DNA from: CAYFSC01 sp964345695
GTDB taxonomy: Bacteria; Bacteroidota; Rhodothermia; Rhodothermales; Salinibacteraceae
NCBI GenBank assembly: GCA_964345695.1
Contig: CAYFSC010000105.1
Coordinates: 1 to 10,858 of the forward strand
DNA: 10,858 nt
Direction of reading: 5' to 3'
A model generated the notes under the pieces. That model saw nothing but the letters and a program-made list of their open reading frames with translations, had not been told where the DNA came from and searched no databases. Numbering within the stretch: the stretch's first letter is position 1; each line of letters starts with the position of its first letter. Below, piece by piece: positions 1 to 6,210 of the stretch. The position numbers were made by a program, and so were the translations under genes.

Positions 1-93
1 AACCCATAACACCAAACCGTCTCCCGGAATTGGGTCGGGGCTGCTCACCTCGACGGACGCCGGGCGACGTCGCAATTCTTCAAACCACAGACT

Positions 94-99
94 GGAGGG
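94..99 (+). promoter_or_regulatory. Shine-Dalgarno site of ftsZ
   Basis: GGAGGG lies five bases before the ATG at 105. It decides the ftsZ start against the in-frame ATG at 30, which would add 25 residues unlike any FtsZ N-terminus. Near-identical text (GGAGGGAAC followed by an ATGG) recurs at 6071 upstream of dnaX. Confidence 0.8.
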
Positions 100-104
100 A
101 ACCC

Positions 105-1457
105 ATGGAAAACGACTTTAGCTCACGATTCTCGTTCGATGATGATGCGAATGAAGAAGCCAAAATCTGCGTCGTCGGCGTCGGCGGCGGAGGCGGCAAC
201 GCCATCAACAACATGGTGGACAAAGGCATTCGCGGCAACGTCGAGTACATTGCCATCAACACCGACGCGCAGGCGCTGTCAAAAAACCAGGCGCCCCAGC
301 GAATTCAGGCCGGCCGCTCCCTTACGAGCGGATTGGGAGCGGGCGCGCGCCCGAGTGTGGGCGCGGAGGCTGTCGAGGAAAACAGCAACGAGATTGAGCA
401 GGCGCTCAAAGGCTACGACATGTGCTTCGTCACCGCCGGGATGGGCGGTGGCACGGGCACCGGCGGCGCGCCGGTTGTGGCCTCCATTGCGCGGAATCTC
501 AACATCCTGACGGTGGCCATCGTCACCAAACCGTTCGAGTGCGAAGGCGCGCGGCGCCGGCGGACGGCGCAGGAGGGCATCGAGCTGCTCAGCGAGAACG
601 TCGACACGCTCATCGTCATCCCCAACGAGCGCCTGCTCGACATTGCCGACGACGACACCACCCTCGTCGAAGCCTTCGGCAAGGCCGACGACGTGCTCTA
701 CAACGCCACGCGCGGCATCAGCGACCTGATCACCGTGCACGGCCTTATCAACCTCGACTTTGCCGACGTGGAGACGACCATGAAGAACGGCGGCACGGCG
801 CTCATGGGATCGGCCACGGCCACTGGCGACAAGCGCGCCGAGAAGGCCGCCATTCAGGCCATCAGCAGTCCACTGCTCGACGGGCTGTCGATTACCGGGG
901 CCACCAACGTGCTCGTCAACATCACCAGCGGCCCGTCGCTCGGCATCCGCGAGGCGACCACGTCGACCAGCGTCATCCAGCAGGAGGCCGGCGACGACGT
1001 GGAGGTCATCTTCGGCACGGTCATCGACGAGTCGATGGAGGACAAGCTGCGCGTCACAGTTATTGCAACGGGCTTCGACCGCGACAACGACGCCGAGGAC
1101 GAGGAGGCGTCGAGTGGACGAACGACCCGCACGGTTCCGCTCGAAGACCAGGGGCCGATCTACGACTACAAGGGCGAGGAAAGCCTGCGTGAGCTCGACA
1201 AGCCGGCCTGGGAGCGGCGAAGCACGCCCGAGCGGCCGCAGTCGTCGAACCCCAACGCATCGTCCGATGCGAACGCGGACACGGAAGACGAGGAGGACGA
1301 CGCCGAAGGAGAGACATCGCGCCCGCGCATCCGGCGGCTGCGCACGGATGATAACGACGATCGATCCGACCGGTCGTCTTCCCATGACGACGAGTCCGAC
1401 CGAGGAACGGCCGGGGACGACGACACGCCGGCCTTTCTCCGCAAAATGATGGACTGA
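105..1457 (+). CDS. ftsZ: Cell division protein FtsZ
   Basis: Tubulin-like GTPase that polymerises into the cytokinetic Z-ring at midcell. The 450-residue product shows the Gly-rich nucleotide-binding start (GVGGGGGNAI, about residues 25-34), the tubulin signature GGGTGTGG (114-121) and the T7 synergy loop NLDFADVETTM (216-226), whose Asp218 and Asp221 complete the GTPase site of the neighbouring subunit. The globular domain ends near residue 325. A linker of about 110 residues rich in Asp, Glu, Ser and Arg follows, then the conserved C-terminal peptide DTPAFLRK (440-447), which in this family binds FtsA and other partners. The start at 105 is chosen because GGAGGG (94-99) lies five bases before it; the reading frame stays open upstream to 30, but without family similarity. 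FtsZ is usually the last gene of the division and cell-wall cluster, so ftsA/ftsQ-type genes probably lie just left of the window. Identification is secure. Confidence 0.98.
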   Translation: MENDFSSRFSFDDDANEEAKICVVGVGGGGGNAINNMVDKGIRGNVEYIAINTDAQALSKNQAPQRIQAGRSLTSGLGAGARPSVGAEAVEENSNEIEQALKGYDMCFVTAGMGGGTGTGGAPVVASIARNLNILTVAIVTKPFECEGARRRRTAQEGIELLSENVDTLIVIPNERLLDIADDDTTLVEAFGKADDVLYNATRGISDLITVHGLINLDFADVETTMKNGGTALMGSATATGDKRAEKAAIQAISSPLLDGLSITGATNVLVNITSGPSLGIREATTSTSVIQQEAGDDVEVIFGTVIDESMEDKLRVTVIATGFDRDNDAEDEEASSGRTTRTVPLEDQGPIYDYKGEESLRELDKPAWERRSTPERPQSSNPNASSDANADTEDEEDDAEGETSRPRIRRLRTDDNDDRSDRSSSHDDESDRGTAGDDDTPAFLRKMMD

Positions 1458-1685
1458 GAAGCTTCTGAACCCTGCACGAACGGAGAACGGTGGAATGCCT
1501 GTACGGGCCGATGTAATCTCTGCGAATCCAGACGACCGCTGACGGGCAGGTGTCACCCGTGGGCGTAATCTTACCCCATAGGTGTAGTATATGGTCGCAG
1601 GGTTCCGCCGGTCTCCCATCGGATATTCTCTTCGCTCGCACGAGTCCCCCATTCGAACAAGCGGGCCCTCCAGCCCCACCACGGG

Positions 1686-1838
1686 CGGTCGTACTGACCG
1701 GTCTGTAGGCGGCGTCTGAGCAGCGTCGTCCCCTGTGGTTGCGGCCGAGACGGCCTGCGCTTCGGCGCAGGGCCCTCGGTCCACATCCGAGCGCCGCGTT
1801 CTTCCCCGTCCGGGAGGAGCGTGGCGCTCTTTTCTTTT
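1686..1838 (+). ncRNA. Candidate structured small RNA between ftsZ and the HDOD gene
   Basis: The 506 bases between ftsZ and the next gene show no credible coding frame but strong RNA folding potential on the plus strand. A hairpin CGGTC/GACCG (1686-1690 with 1696-1700) comes first. Then GCGGCG (1709-1714) can pair with CGCCGC (1792-1797) and enclose a nested arm: TGTGG (1734-1738) with CCACA (1781-1785), CCGAG (1745-1749) with CTCGG (1775-1779), and GGCCTGCGC (1752-1760) with GCGCAGGGCC (1765-1774, one bulged G), capped by a TTCG tetraloop. A hairpin with a T-tract follows at 1817-1838. The 5' end is unknown and could lie anywhere from about 1590. I looked for hallmarks of RNase P RNA, tmRNA, SRP RNA and tRNA and saw none. 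The stretch around 1652-1675 faintly recalls the 5' strand of 6S RNA, which is not enough for a call. It could instead be the structured leader of the HDOD gene. Confidence 0.4.
1817..1838 (+). terminator. Rho-independent terminator candidate
   Basis: GAGCG (1817-1821), a three-base loop TGG and CGCTC (1825-1829) form a perfect short stem, followed at once by TTTTCTTTT (1830-1838). G-T wobble pairs could extend the stem outward by up to five more positions, in competition with the T-tract. It lies 360 bases after the ftsZ stop and 126 bases before the HDOD start. It would therefore end either a long ftsZ 3' transcript or, more simply, a small RNA transcribed from within this gap. Confidence 0.55.
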
Positions 1839-1963
1839 CCGGCCGCAGAAGGCGGACGTCCCTCGCGTCCGGCTGCCGCCGGTGGGCCCGTCTGGTACAA
1901 ATATTGCCCTTGAAAAGCGTCCCACTCGCAGCACCCTTCAACTCAAAAGGTGGACCCTTTCTC

Positions 1964-2782
1964 ATGGAAGAACGCACACTCGACATTTCCTTTCCTTCCC
2001 TCCCATCGACGGTGACCGAGGTGCAGTCGTTTATCGGCTCCGGAAAAACCGATCCCGGACCGCTGGTAGAGATCATCGAGCGCGATCCGGCCGTTTCTGT
2101 CAACGTTCTTCGGCGGGCCAACTCCGCGTACTACGGGCTGCGGCGCGAAGTCGAAAGCGTCGACCACGCGGTTCGTCTCCTCGGGTTCATCGAGATCTGC
2201 GCCATTACGATGATCGAGGGGATGAACAAGATGCAGAAACGTTTTTCGGAGCATCCAGCCATCTTCCGGAGCGTTCTGCATGAGGCGGTCTTTACAGGGC
2301 GCTTTGCGCAGAAGATGACCGCGGCGCTCGATCTTCCGGCCGAGTGGCGGCGTCCGTCGTTCCTCGCAGGGTCGATTTACGTGATGGGCCGGCTGGTGCT
2401 GCTGTATGCGGCGCCCACGCGGTACGAAACCCTGATCGAACAGTTTGAAGCGCCGCTTCCACCGACCGATGCCGAGCGGTGCGCTTTCGGAGTAAGTCAT
2501 CGCTCGCTCGCTCCCATCGCGTCCGACCGATGGGGCCTCCCAGACCGTATCTGTTCGGTACTCCGCGTGGCCGGAGACCCTGCTCCAGCACCATGCGGAC
2601 CGCGGAGGACGCTCGCTCTCTCCCTCCGCGGCGGCAGCCATTTTGCACGTCAGGACATGAACGGGGAGCCCCCATCTCTGCCCGAAACACTGGAGGACAT
2701 CGGCGGGGAAGCAGTCAACGGGCACGCTGTCGCGGTTGCCGAAGACGTGTCGAACTATGTCACCGAATCCGTGCGGCTGTAG
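1964..2782 (+). CDS. HDOD-domain protein, putative signalling/regulatory
   Basis: The 272-residue product matches the HDOD family, a non-catalytic relative of HD-domain phosphohydrolases found in bacterial signalling proteins. Family features run in order: an LPSTV start (about 13-17), an EIIERDPAVSVNVLRRANSAYYG helix pair (36-58), VDHAVRLLGF (66-75), and the late block FGVSHRSLAPIASDRWGLPD (175-194) with the following LR..GDP at 200-206. Many HDOD proteins carry two His where this one has Ala-Gly (203-204). No output or receiver domain is fused; the domain stands alone with a short acidic tail. The start at 1964 is preceded by AAGGTGGA (1947-1954), and the upstream in-frame residues are Arg-rich and unlike the family. 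The biochemical role of single-domain HDOD proteins is poorly known, so only a regulatory guess is possible. A short terminator-bounded gap separates it from ftsZ, so it is probably an independent transcription unit. Confidence 0.85.
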   Translation: MEERTLDISFPSLPSTVTEVQSFIGSGKTDPGPLVEIIERDPAVSVNVLRRANSAYYGLRREVESVDHAVRLLGFIEICAITMIEGMNKMQKRFSEHPAIFRSVLHEAVFTGRFAQKMTAALDLPAEWRRPSFLAGSIYVMGRLVLLYAAPTRYETLIEQFEAPLPPTDAERCAFGVSHRSLAPIASDRWGLPDRICSVLRVAGDPAPAPCGPRRTLALSLRGGSHFARQDMNGEPPSLPETLEDIGGEAVNGHAVAVAEDVSNYVTESVRL

Positions 2783-2809
2783 CCCGCTGTCGATGGAGGC
2801 ACCGAGAAG

Positions 2810-2835
2810 AGGCCGAACGATCAGGCCGAACGATC
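2810..2835. repeat. 13-bp tandem duplication
   Basis: Two exact head-to-tail copies of AGGCCGAACGATC (2810-2822 and 2823-2835), followed by a partial third copy AGGC. They lie between the HDOD stop and the lactonase start. No coding frame uses them. Confidence 0.9.
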
Positions 2836-2847
2836 AGGCGGGGCGGT

Positions 2848-2878
2848 CCCTGAAATGAGCGGCCCCTGAAATGATCGG
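2848..2878. repeat. Imperfect 15/16-bp tandem duplication
   Basis: CCCTGAAATGAGCGG and CCCCTGAAATGATCGG lie head to tail just after the 13-bp duplication in the same short intergenic stretch. The shared core is CCTGAAATGA. Two unrelated tandem duplications side by side suggest local replication slippage. Confidence 0.75.
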
Positions 2879-2934
2879 CACGGATTCGTATGCTGGAGCG
2901 TACACTTGTCTCCGCCCCCCGCCGATCGATCCTC

Positions 2935-4146
2935 ATGCCTGTGCTCCCGTCGTGGATCCGTGCTTATATTGCCCGCCTGTCCGTTCTCGTTCTTGCCGTC
3001 GCCTTCGGGCTCGGCGGAAGCATGGCCGGGTGCACCGCCGACGAGCCGGCTCCCGAGACCACTGAGGGGATCCAGGTCTACGTCGGTACAGGAAGCGACA
3101 ATCCCGAGGCAGGCATCTACAGGTTTCGGTTTGCGCCGCGCACCGGCGCTCTGACGCCGGTCGGATCCGTCACGCCGACGATGAATCCAACGTTCTTGAC
3201 GCTCTCGGCAGAGGGGCGGCACCTCTACAGCGTCAACGAGACGGCCGACTCGGCCATGGTGAGCGCGTTTGCCGTTGACCCGGACACGGGCGATCTGACG
3301 CGACTCAACCAGGTGGCGGCCCGCGGCGGGGCGCCGTGCTACATCAGCATGGACGCCACAGGACGCTGGGTCTTCGTGGCGAACTACCTGGGTGGCAACC
3401 TCGCCGTCTTTCCCGTGCAGGACGACGGGTCGCTCGGAGCCGCCACGCAGGTGGTTTCGCACACCGGCTCCGGTGCCGATCCGGAGCGGCAAGCAGCACC
3501 GCACGTGCACTACGTCCACGTCGATCCCCAGAACCGGTACGTCCTGGCGGCCGACCTCGGCATCGACGAGGTCCGCATCTACCCGTTCGACGCCGCGCGG
3601 GGCCGCCTCGACACGGCCGCCGTGCGGAAGGTCGAGACGCCGCCGGCTACAGGTCCGCGGCACCTCGCCGTTCACCCGAACGGAGAGACCGTGTACATGG
3701 TCGGGGAACTCAGTGGTACGGTAACCGCCTATGACTACAATCCGGAAGCAGGACGGATGACGCCGCTGCAAACGGTGCGCACCGTACCTGCGGACTTCGA
3801 GGGGGCTGCGCGCAGTGCCGACATCCACGTGCATCCGTCTGGCGACTTCGTGTATGCGTCCAACCGCGGCGACGCCAACGGCATCGTGCACTATCGCGTC
3901 GACGACACGGGGACGCTGAGCATGGCGGGCCGACAGCGCGAGCAGATCGAGTGGCCGCGTCACTTTGCCGTTGCGCCAGGCGGAGAGTACCTGCTGGTGG
4001 CCAACCGCCACGCGAACCGCATTACCATCTACCGCATTGATTCCGAAACCGGCGCGCTCGCCTTCACCGGCCTGTCCGCCACGGTGCCCGCGCCGACCAA
4101 CATCATGTTTGCTCCTACAGCGCCTCGTCCTCGAACAGAACCGTAA
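2935..4146 (+). CDS. 6-phosphogluconolactonase-family beta-propeller, putative lipoprotein
   Basis: The 403-residue product belongs to the seven-bladed lactonase family (YbhE/Pgl type, related to the cytosolic enzyme that hydrolyses 6-phosphogluconolactone). Blade motifs recur: MNPTFLTLSAEGRHLYSVNE (83-102), GPRHLAVHPNGETVYMVGEL (240-259), ADIHVHPSGDFVYASNRGDAN (295-315) and WPRHFAVAPGGEYLLVANR (340-358). Unlike the cytosolic enzymes it opens with Arg residues, a hydrophobic stretch (about 15-29) and MAGC (30-33), a plausible lipobox with Cys33 as the lipidated residue. Export to the cell envelope is therefore likely, and the physiological substrate is uncertain: an extracellular lactone or a sugar-acid lactone are options. 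The start at 2935 gives a normal-length signal peptide; an in-frame ATG at 2890 would add 15 residues. Neither has a clear ribosome binding site. Its last ten codons overlap the 3' end of the minus-strand gene. Confidence 0.85.
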   Translation: MPVLPSWIRAYIARLSVLVLAVAFGLGGSMAGCTADEPAPETTEGIQVYVGTGSDNPEAGIYRFRFAPRTGALTPVGSVTPTMNPTFLTLSAEGRHLYSVNETADSAMVSAFAVDPDTGDLTRLNQVAARGGAPCYISMDATGRWVFVANYLGGNLAVFPVQDDGSLGAATQVVSHTGSGADPERQAAPHVHYVHVDPQNRYVLAADLGIDEVRIYPFDAARGRLDTAAVRKVETPPATGPRHLAVHPNGETVYMVGELSGTVTAYDYNPEAGRMTPLQTVRTVPADFEGAARSADIHVHPSGDFVYASNRGDANGIVHYRVDDTGTLSMAGRQREQIEWPRHFAVAPGGEYLLVANRHANRITIYRIDSETGALAFTGLSATVPAPTNIMFAPTAPRPRTEP

Positions 4147-4477
4147 AGCTGGGCAGCAGGTCGTGCTCGCGGGCAAGGTTGAGGAGAACGGTTGCGGCCT
4201 CCTCCGGGATGTCGTACGTTCCGTGCACCGAGCTCTCGACGGCCAGCGCGTAGGCCACCTCCGCCGCGTCGTCCGTCGGGGGCGTTTCCTCCTCCCAGGC
4301 CGTGGCTTCTTCGATGAGGAACGTTCCGTCGTCGGGCATAAACGACGCGATGAAGCGTTCCTTTCCGGCCTCGAGGTCGATGAGGCTGAGGCTGCCGATG
4401 ATTCCGTATTCCTGATCGTACAGCAGCGTCTCAGCAATGAGCCGGAGCCCGAAGTTTTCGAGATCGAAGGACGGCAT
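4115..4477 (-). CDS. Small acidic hypothetical protein
   Basis: I do not recognise a family. The 120-residue product starts MPSFDLENFGLRLIAETLLY and is extremely acidic (about 27 Asp/Glu against 4 Lys/Arg), in keeping with a soluble cytoplasmic protein of a salt-accumulating cell. No signal peptide, membrane segment or cysteine is present. The pattern of a hydrophobic N-terminal helix, a likely strand pair around 26-46 (IIGSLSLIDL, RFIASFMPDD), an acidic loop (61-72) and a C-terminal helix (91-105) suggests one compact alpha/beta domain. The frame stays open further upstream to 4651, but there it runs antisense to the zinc-ribbon gene and across a good promoter, which favours the start at 4477. 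The gene is convergent with the lactonase and overlaps its end by 32 bases. It is a probable real gene of unknown function. Confidence 0.65.
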   Translation of the reverse strand: MPSFDLENFGLRLIAETLLYDQEYGIIGSLSLIDLEAGKERFIASFMPDDGTFLIEEATAWEEETPPTDDAAEVAYALAVESSVHGTYDIPEEAATVLLNLAREHDLLPSFTVLFEDEAL

Positions 4478-4520
4478 GGGTCGGTCGGAACGCGTGGGAA
4501 GCCAGTTGTCGGATGGGCGT

Positions 4521-4549
4521 AGGGTAATTGTCACCTGTTCGTTTGTCAA
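4521..4549 (-). promoter_or_regulatory. Sigma-70-like promoter of the acidic hypothetical gene
   Basis: On the minus strand a perfect TTGACA (-35, plus positions 4544-4549) is separated by exactly 17 bases from TACCCT (plus 4521-4526), which keeps the first, second and last positions of the -10 consensus. Transcription would begin near 4514 and leave a leader of about 37 bases before the ATG at 4477. The -35 is strong and the -10 weak. The element lies inside the short divergent gap shared with the zinc-ribbon gene. Confidence 0.45.
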
Positions 4550-4557
4550 CCAGACCG

Positions 4558-4890
4558 ATGGAGATTTACTGTCCGAAATGTGAATGGGAGCCGCCGCCCA
4601 GCGCCGAGTGGGCGTGCACCTGCGGCCACAGCTGGCACACGTTCGACACACACGGAAAGTGCCCGAAGTGCGGAACGGTGTGGCGGGAGACGCAGTGCTT
4701 TGCGTGCCAAGAGTGGTCGCCGCACCACGACTGGTATCACGACCTCCCGCCGGTCGACGTCGATGAAATCACGGAGGAGACGGGCGTGCCCGCCGACCAC
4801 GAAGCGGCTTTCCGCTCTGGAGAGCAGCCCGGCCCGGCGGGGAGCGTCCCGGTCCGCCGTCCAGCGGCGTCGACCCCGTTGAAACGTTGA
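4558..4890 (+). CDS. Double zinc-ribbon conserved hypothetical protein
   Basis: The 110-residue product has two predicted zinc-binding knuckle sets: Cys5-Cys8 with Cys20-Cys22, then Cys35-Cys38 with Cys47-Cys50 (motifs CPKC, CTC, CPKC, CFAC). Conserved Trp and His lie between them (WACTCGHSWHTFDTHGKCPK, 18-37), and a WSPHHDWYHD block follows (53-62). I recall this Cys/Trp/His-rich architecture from uncharacterised proteins of Bacteroidota. The C-terminal 45 residues look disordered. No catalytic motif is visible; zinc ribbons of this size commonly mediate protein or nucleic-acid contacts, but the partner is unknown. The ATG at 4558 puts the first CxxC at residues 5-8; a TTG ten codons earlier is possible but adds nothing recognisable. 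No ribosome binding site is evident. It precedes tdk by 73 bases on the same strand. Confidence 0.75.
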   Translation: MEIYCPKCEWEPPPSAEWACTCGHSWHTFDTHGKCPKCGTVWRETQCFACQEWSPHHDWYHDLPPVDVDEITEETGVPADHEAAFRSGEQPGPAGSVPVRRPAASTPLKR

Positions 4891-4963
4891 TCGCTCGTCC
4901 GTTTCTTGGATGCGCGTCCGAAGCCCGTCCGCACCGCGAAACACGCACGACACCTCACCACTG

Positions 4964-5683
4964 ATGTCGCTTGAGCCACACATCGTCGATCGGAACCGGT
5001 CCGTAGGCTGGGTGGAAGTCATCTGCGGGTCGATGTTTAGCGGAAAGACCGAAGAGCTGATCCGCCGGTTGCGTCGGGCCCGCATTGCCCGGCAGAAGAC
5101 CGACGCGTTCAAGCCCGCCATCGACACCCGCTACGAGGACGACCAGGTCGTCTCGCACGACGAGAATACGATTGCGACGACCTCCATCCACTCGGCGTCC
5201 CAGATCCTTCTTCTGACCGAGGGCGTGGACGTTGTGGGGATCGATGAAGCCCAGTTTTTCGAGGGCGACCTGGTGGACGTGTGCCGATCGCTCGCCAACC
5301 GGGGCGTGCGCGTGATCGTGACGGGCCTCGATCAGGACTACCGCGGAGAGCCGTTCGAGCCGATCCCGCAGCTGATGGCCATCGCTGAGCACGTCACGAA
5401 GCTGCACGCGGTGTGCGTTGTATGCGGGGCCCCGGCCAACCACTCGCAGCGGATCGTGCCAGGGGAGGAGCGGGTGCTCGTCGGGGCGACCGAGGCCTAC
5501 GAGCCGCGCTGCCGGACCTGCTTCGAGCCGCACCCGGTTGAGGTGGATCGCGACCACGTCGAGGCGCACCATCCCGAGACGGCGATGCTGCAGTCCCCGG
5601 CTCCGGGCGCCAACGGCGAGGCCGGTGAGGCCGACGACGACGCCCGCGAGGCTTCCGCCGCGTCGGATTCCGAGGCAGGCTGA
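4964..5683 (+). CDS. tdk: Thymidine kinase, type II
   Basis: Salvage enzyme that phosphorylates thymidine to dTMP with ATP, in the cytoplasm. The 239-residue product shows the P-loop GSMFSGKT (22-29), the DEAQFF motif (94-99) whose Glu95 is the expected catalytic base, the conserved VTGLDQDYRGEPF segment (119-131), and the zinc ribbon of the substrate-binding lobe: Cys151-Cys154 (CVVC) with Cys183-Cys186 (CRTC). The lasso YEPRC (179-183) closes over thymidine in this family. E. coli Tdk has 205 residues; the extra length here is an acidic, Ala/Asp/Glu-rich tail from about residue 205. I chose the ATG at 4964 because MSLEPHIVDR leads directly into the family core. An in-frame ATG at 4910 would add 18 residues without similarity. 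Neither start has a Shine-Dalgarno site. Identification is secure. Confidence 0.95.
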   Translation: MSLEPHIVDRNRSVGWVEVICGSMFSGKTEELIRRLRRARIARQKTDAFKPAIDTRYEDDQVVSHDENTIATTSIHSASQILLLTEGVDVVGIDEAQFFEGDLVDVCRSLANRGVRVIVTGLDQDYRGEPFEPIPQLMAIAEHVTKLHAVCVVCGAPANHSQRIVPGEERVLVGATEAYEPRCRTCFEPHPVEVDRDHVEAHHPETAMLQSPAPGANGEAGEADDDAREASAASDSEAG

Positions 5684-5757
5684 CGTCCGTGTTACGAATC
5701 CGGAAGGGCCCCTCAACATACCTTGCGCGCGCCGGTACATGGTCTTCCACGCACTCT

Positions 5758-5787
5758 TTGCCGGAAATCACCCGATGCCGCTATGAT
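5758..5787 (+). promoter_or_regulatory. Sigma-70-like promoter candidate upstream of dnaX
   Basis: TTGCCG (5758-5763) and TATGAT (5782-5787, five of six consensus positions) are separated by 18 bases. Transcription would start near 5794, giving a leader of about 440 bases before dnaX. It overlaps the start of the doubtful Pro/Arg-rich frame, so both cannot be true as drawn. Support is by consensus matching only. Confidence 0.3.
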
Positions 5788-6019
5788 GTCGTCTTCGCCC
5801 CGAGGACCGTCGCCCCGGCGGCGCCGGACACCGCGTCGGCAGCCGTCGCGTCCGAAGCGCAAGCCCACGCGTCCCAAGCAGCCGCCGAAGGTGCCCAACC
5901 CCTCCCGCGAGCCCAGCACCGACCCGTCGCGCGAGCCGTCGACGCCCGATCCGGAGCGCCGCGAGCCCTCCACCCCGAACCCCAAACGCCGCGAACCGGA
6001 CACCAACCCGCCAGATTAG
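5783..6019 (+). CDS. Possible small Pro/Arg-rich disordered protein
   Basis: I do not recognise a family. The 78-codon frame gives a very basic first half (PRRRRTPRRQPSRPKRKP, about 11-28) and a repetitive second half in which REPST-, ERREPST- and KRREPD-type units recur with Pro (about 42-74). GC content at third codon positions is high, as in the neighbouring genes, and the end falls cleanly before the dnaX leader. Against it: there is no ribosome binding site, composition alone can keep such a frame open in GC-rich DNA, the product is basic in an otherwise acidic proteome, and a promoter-like TATGAT (5782-5787, with TTGCCG 18 bases before it) overlaps the start codons. If that promoter is used, the ATG at 5783 would not be transcribed and the stretch would simply be dnaX leader. 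Treat as uncertain. Confidence 0.35.
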   Translation: MMSSSPRGPSPRRRRTPRRQPSRPKRKPTRPKQPPKVPNPSREPSTDPSREPSTPDPERREPSTPNPKRREPDTNPPD

Positions 6020-6045
6020 ATTCTTCCCGCAGACCCCCACCGGAC

Positions 6046-6149
6046 GGCCCGTGGTCTTGAGGGCCTGGATGGAGGGAACGGGATGGCCCGTGGGAGACGC
6101 CCCGACTGGCGGGTTGCGAATCCGCGCGCCCGCACAGATCTTGAGGGCC
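6046..6149. repeat. Paired short direct repeats in the dnaX leader
   Basis: GGCCCGTGG occurs at 6046-6054 and 6085-6093, and TCTTGAGGGCC at 6055-6065 and 6139-6149. In each case the GGGCC end of the second repeat can pair with a nearby upstream GGCCC or GCCC, so the same small hairpin text appears twice. There is no sign of a mobile element. Confidence 0.65.
6071..6085 (+). promoter_or_regulatory. Strong Shine-Dalgarno and ATG upstream of, and in frame with, dnaX
   Basis: GGAGGG (6071-6076) precedes the ATG at 6083 by six bases and resembles the ftsZ initiation text closely. This ATG is in frame with dnaX, with no stop before 6236, and would add 51 Arg/Pro-rich residues. The family-consensus start at 6236 has no such site. 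Confidence 0.45.
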
Positions 6150-6171
6150 CGCATTCTCGACCGCACCGGCC

Positions 6172-6210
6172 GGTTCCGCGTTGCTGCCCCGCTTCCCGGA
6201 ACGCGGAACC
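6172..6210. repeat. Perfect 11-bp inverted repeat before dnaX
   Basis: GGTTCCGCGTT (6172-6182) and AACGCGGAACC (6200-6210) are perfect reverse complements around a 17-base loop, 25 bases before the dnaX ATG at 6236. No T-tract follows, so it is more likely a leader hairpin or protein-binding site than a terminator. GAACGC, which overlaps the right arm (6199-6204), recurs at 6213-6218 and 6226-6231, a spacing of 13-14 bases. Confidence 0.7.

Noticed and set aside
1..104. End of an upstream gene (the first frame reads Asn-Pro-stop at 1-9)
   Set aside because: Three codons cannot support a call, though an ftsA-like gene would be expected there.
1542..1560. ACGGG/CCCGT hairpin after ftsZ as its terminator
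   Set aside because: No T-tract follows, and the stem is only five base pairs around a nine-base loop.
1640..1675. tRNA or tmRNA fragment suggested by ATTCGAAC
   Set aside because: The bases flanking the T-loop-like word do not form a T stem on either strand, and no acceptor stem or CCA is present.
1853..1871. CGGACG/CGTCCG hairpin before the HDOD gene as a second terminator
   Set aside because: No T-tract follows; it may be part of the leader fold but is not a terminator by itself.
279..1934. Long minus-strand open frame antisense to ftsZ
   Set aside because: Low-complexity Arg/Val/Asp-rich translation that mirrors ftsZ codon bias; typical GC-rich antisense shadow.
2566..2650. Possible pair of compensating frameshifts in the HDOD gene: the +1 frame reads WPETLLQHHADRGG..AAAAILHVR with higher GC at third positions
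   Set aside because: The annotated frame keeps exact family spacing (WGLPD, six residues, LR, two residues, DP) and continues as TLALSLRGGSHFARQ, which resembles the family's closing helix. No shift is needed.
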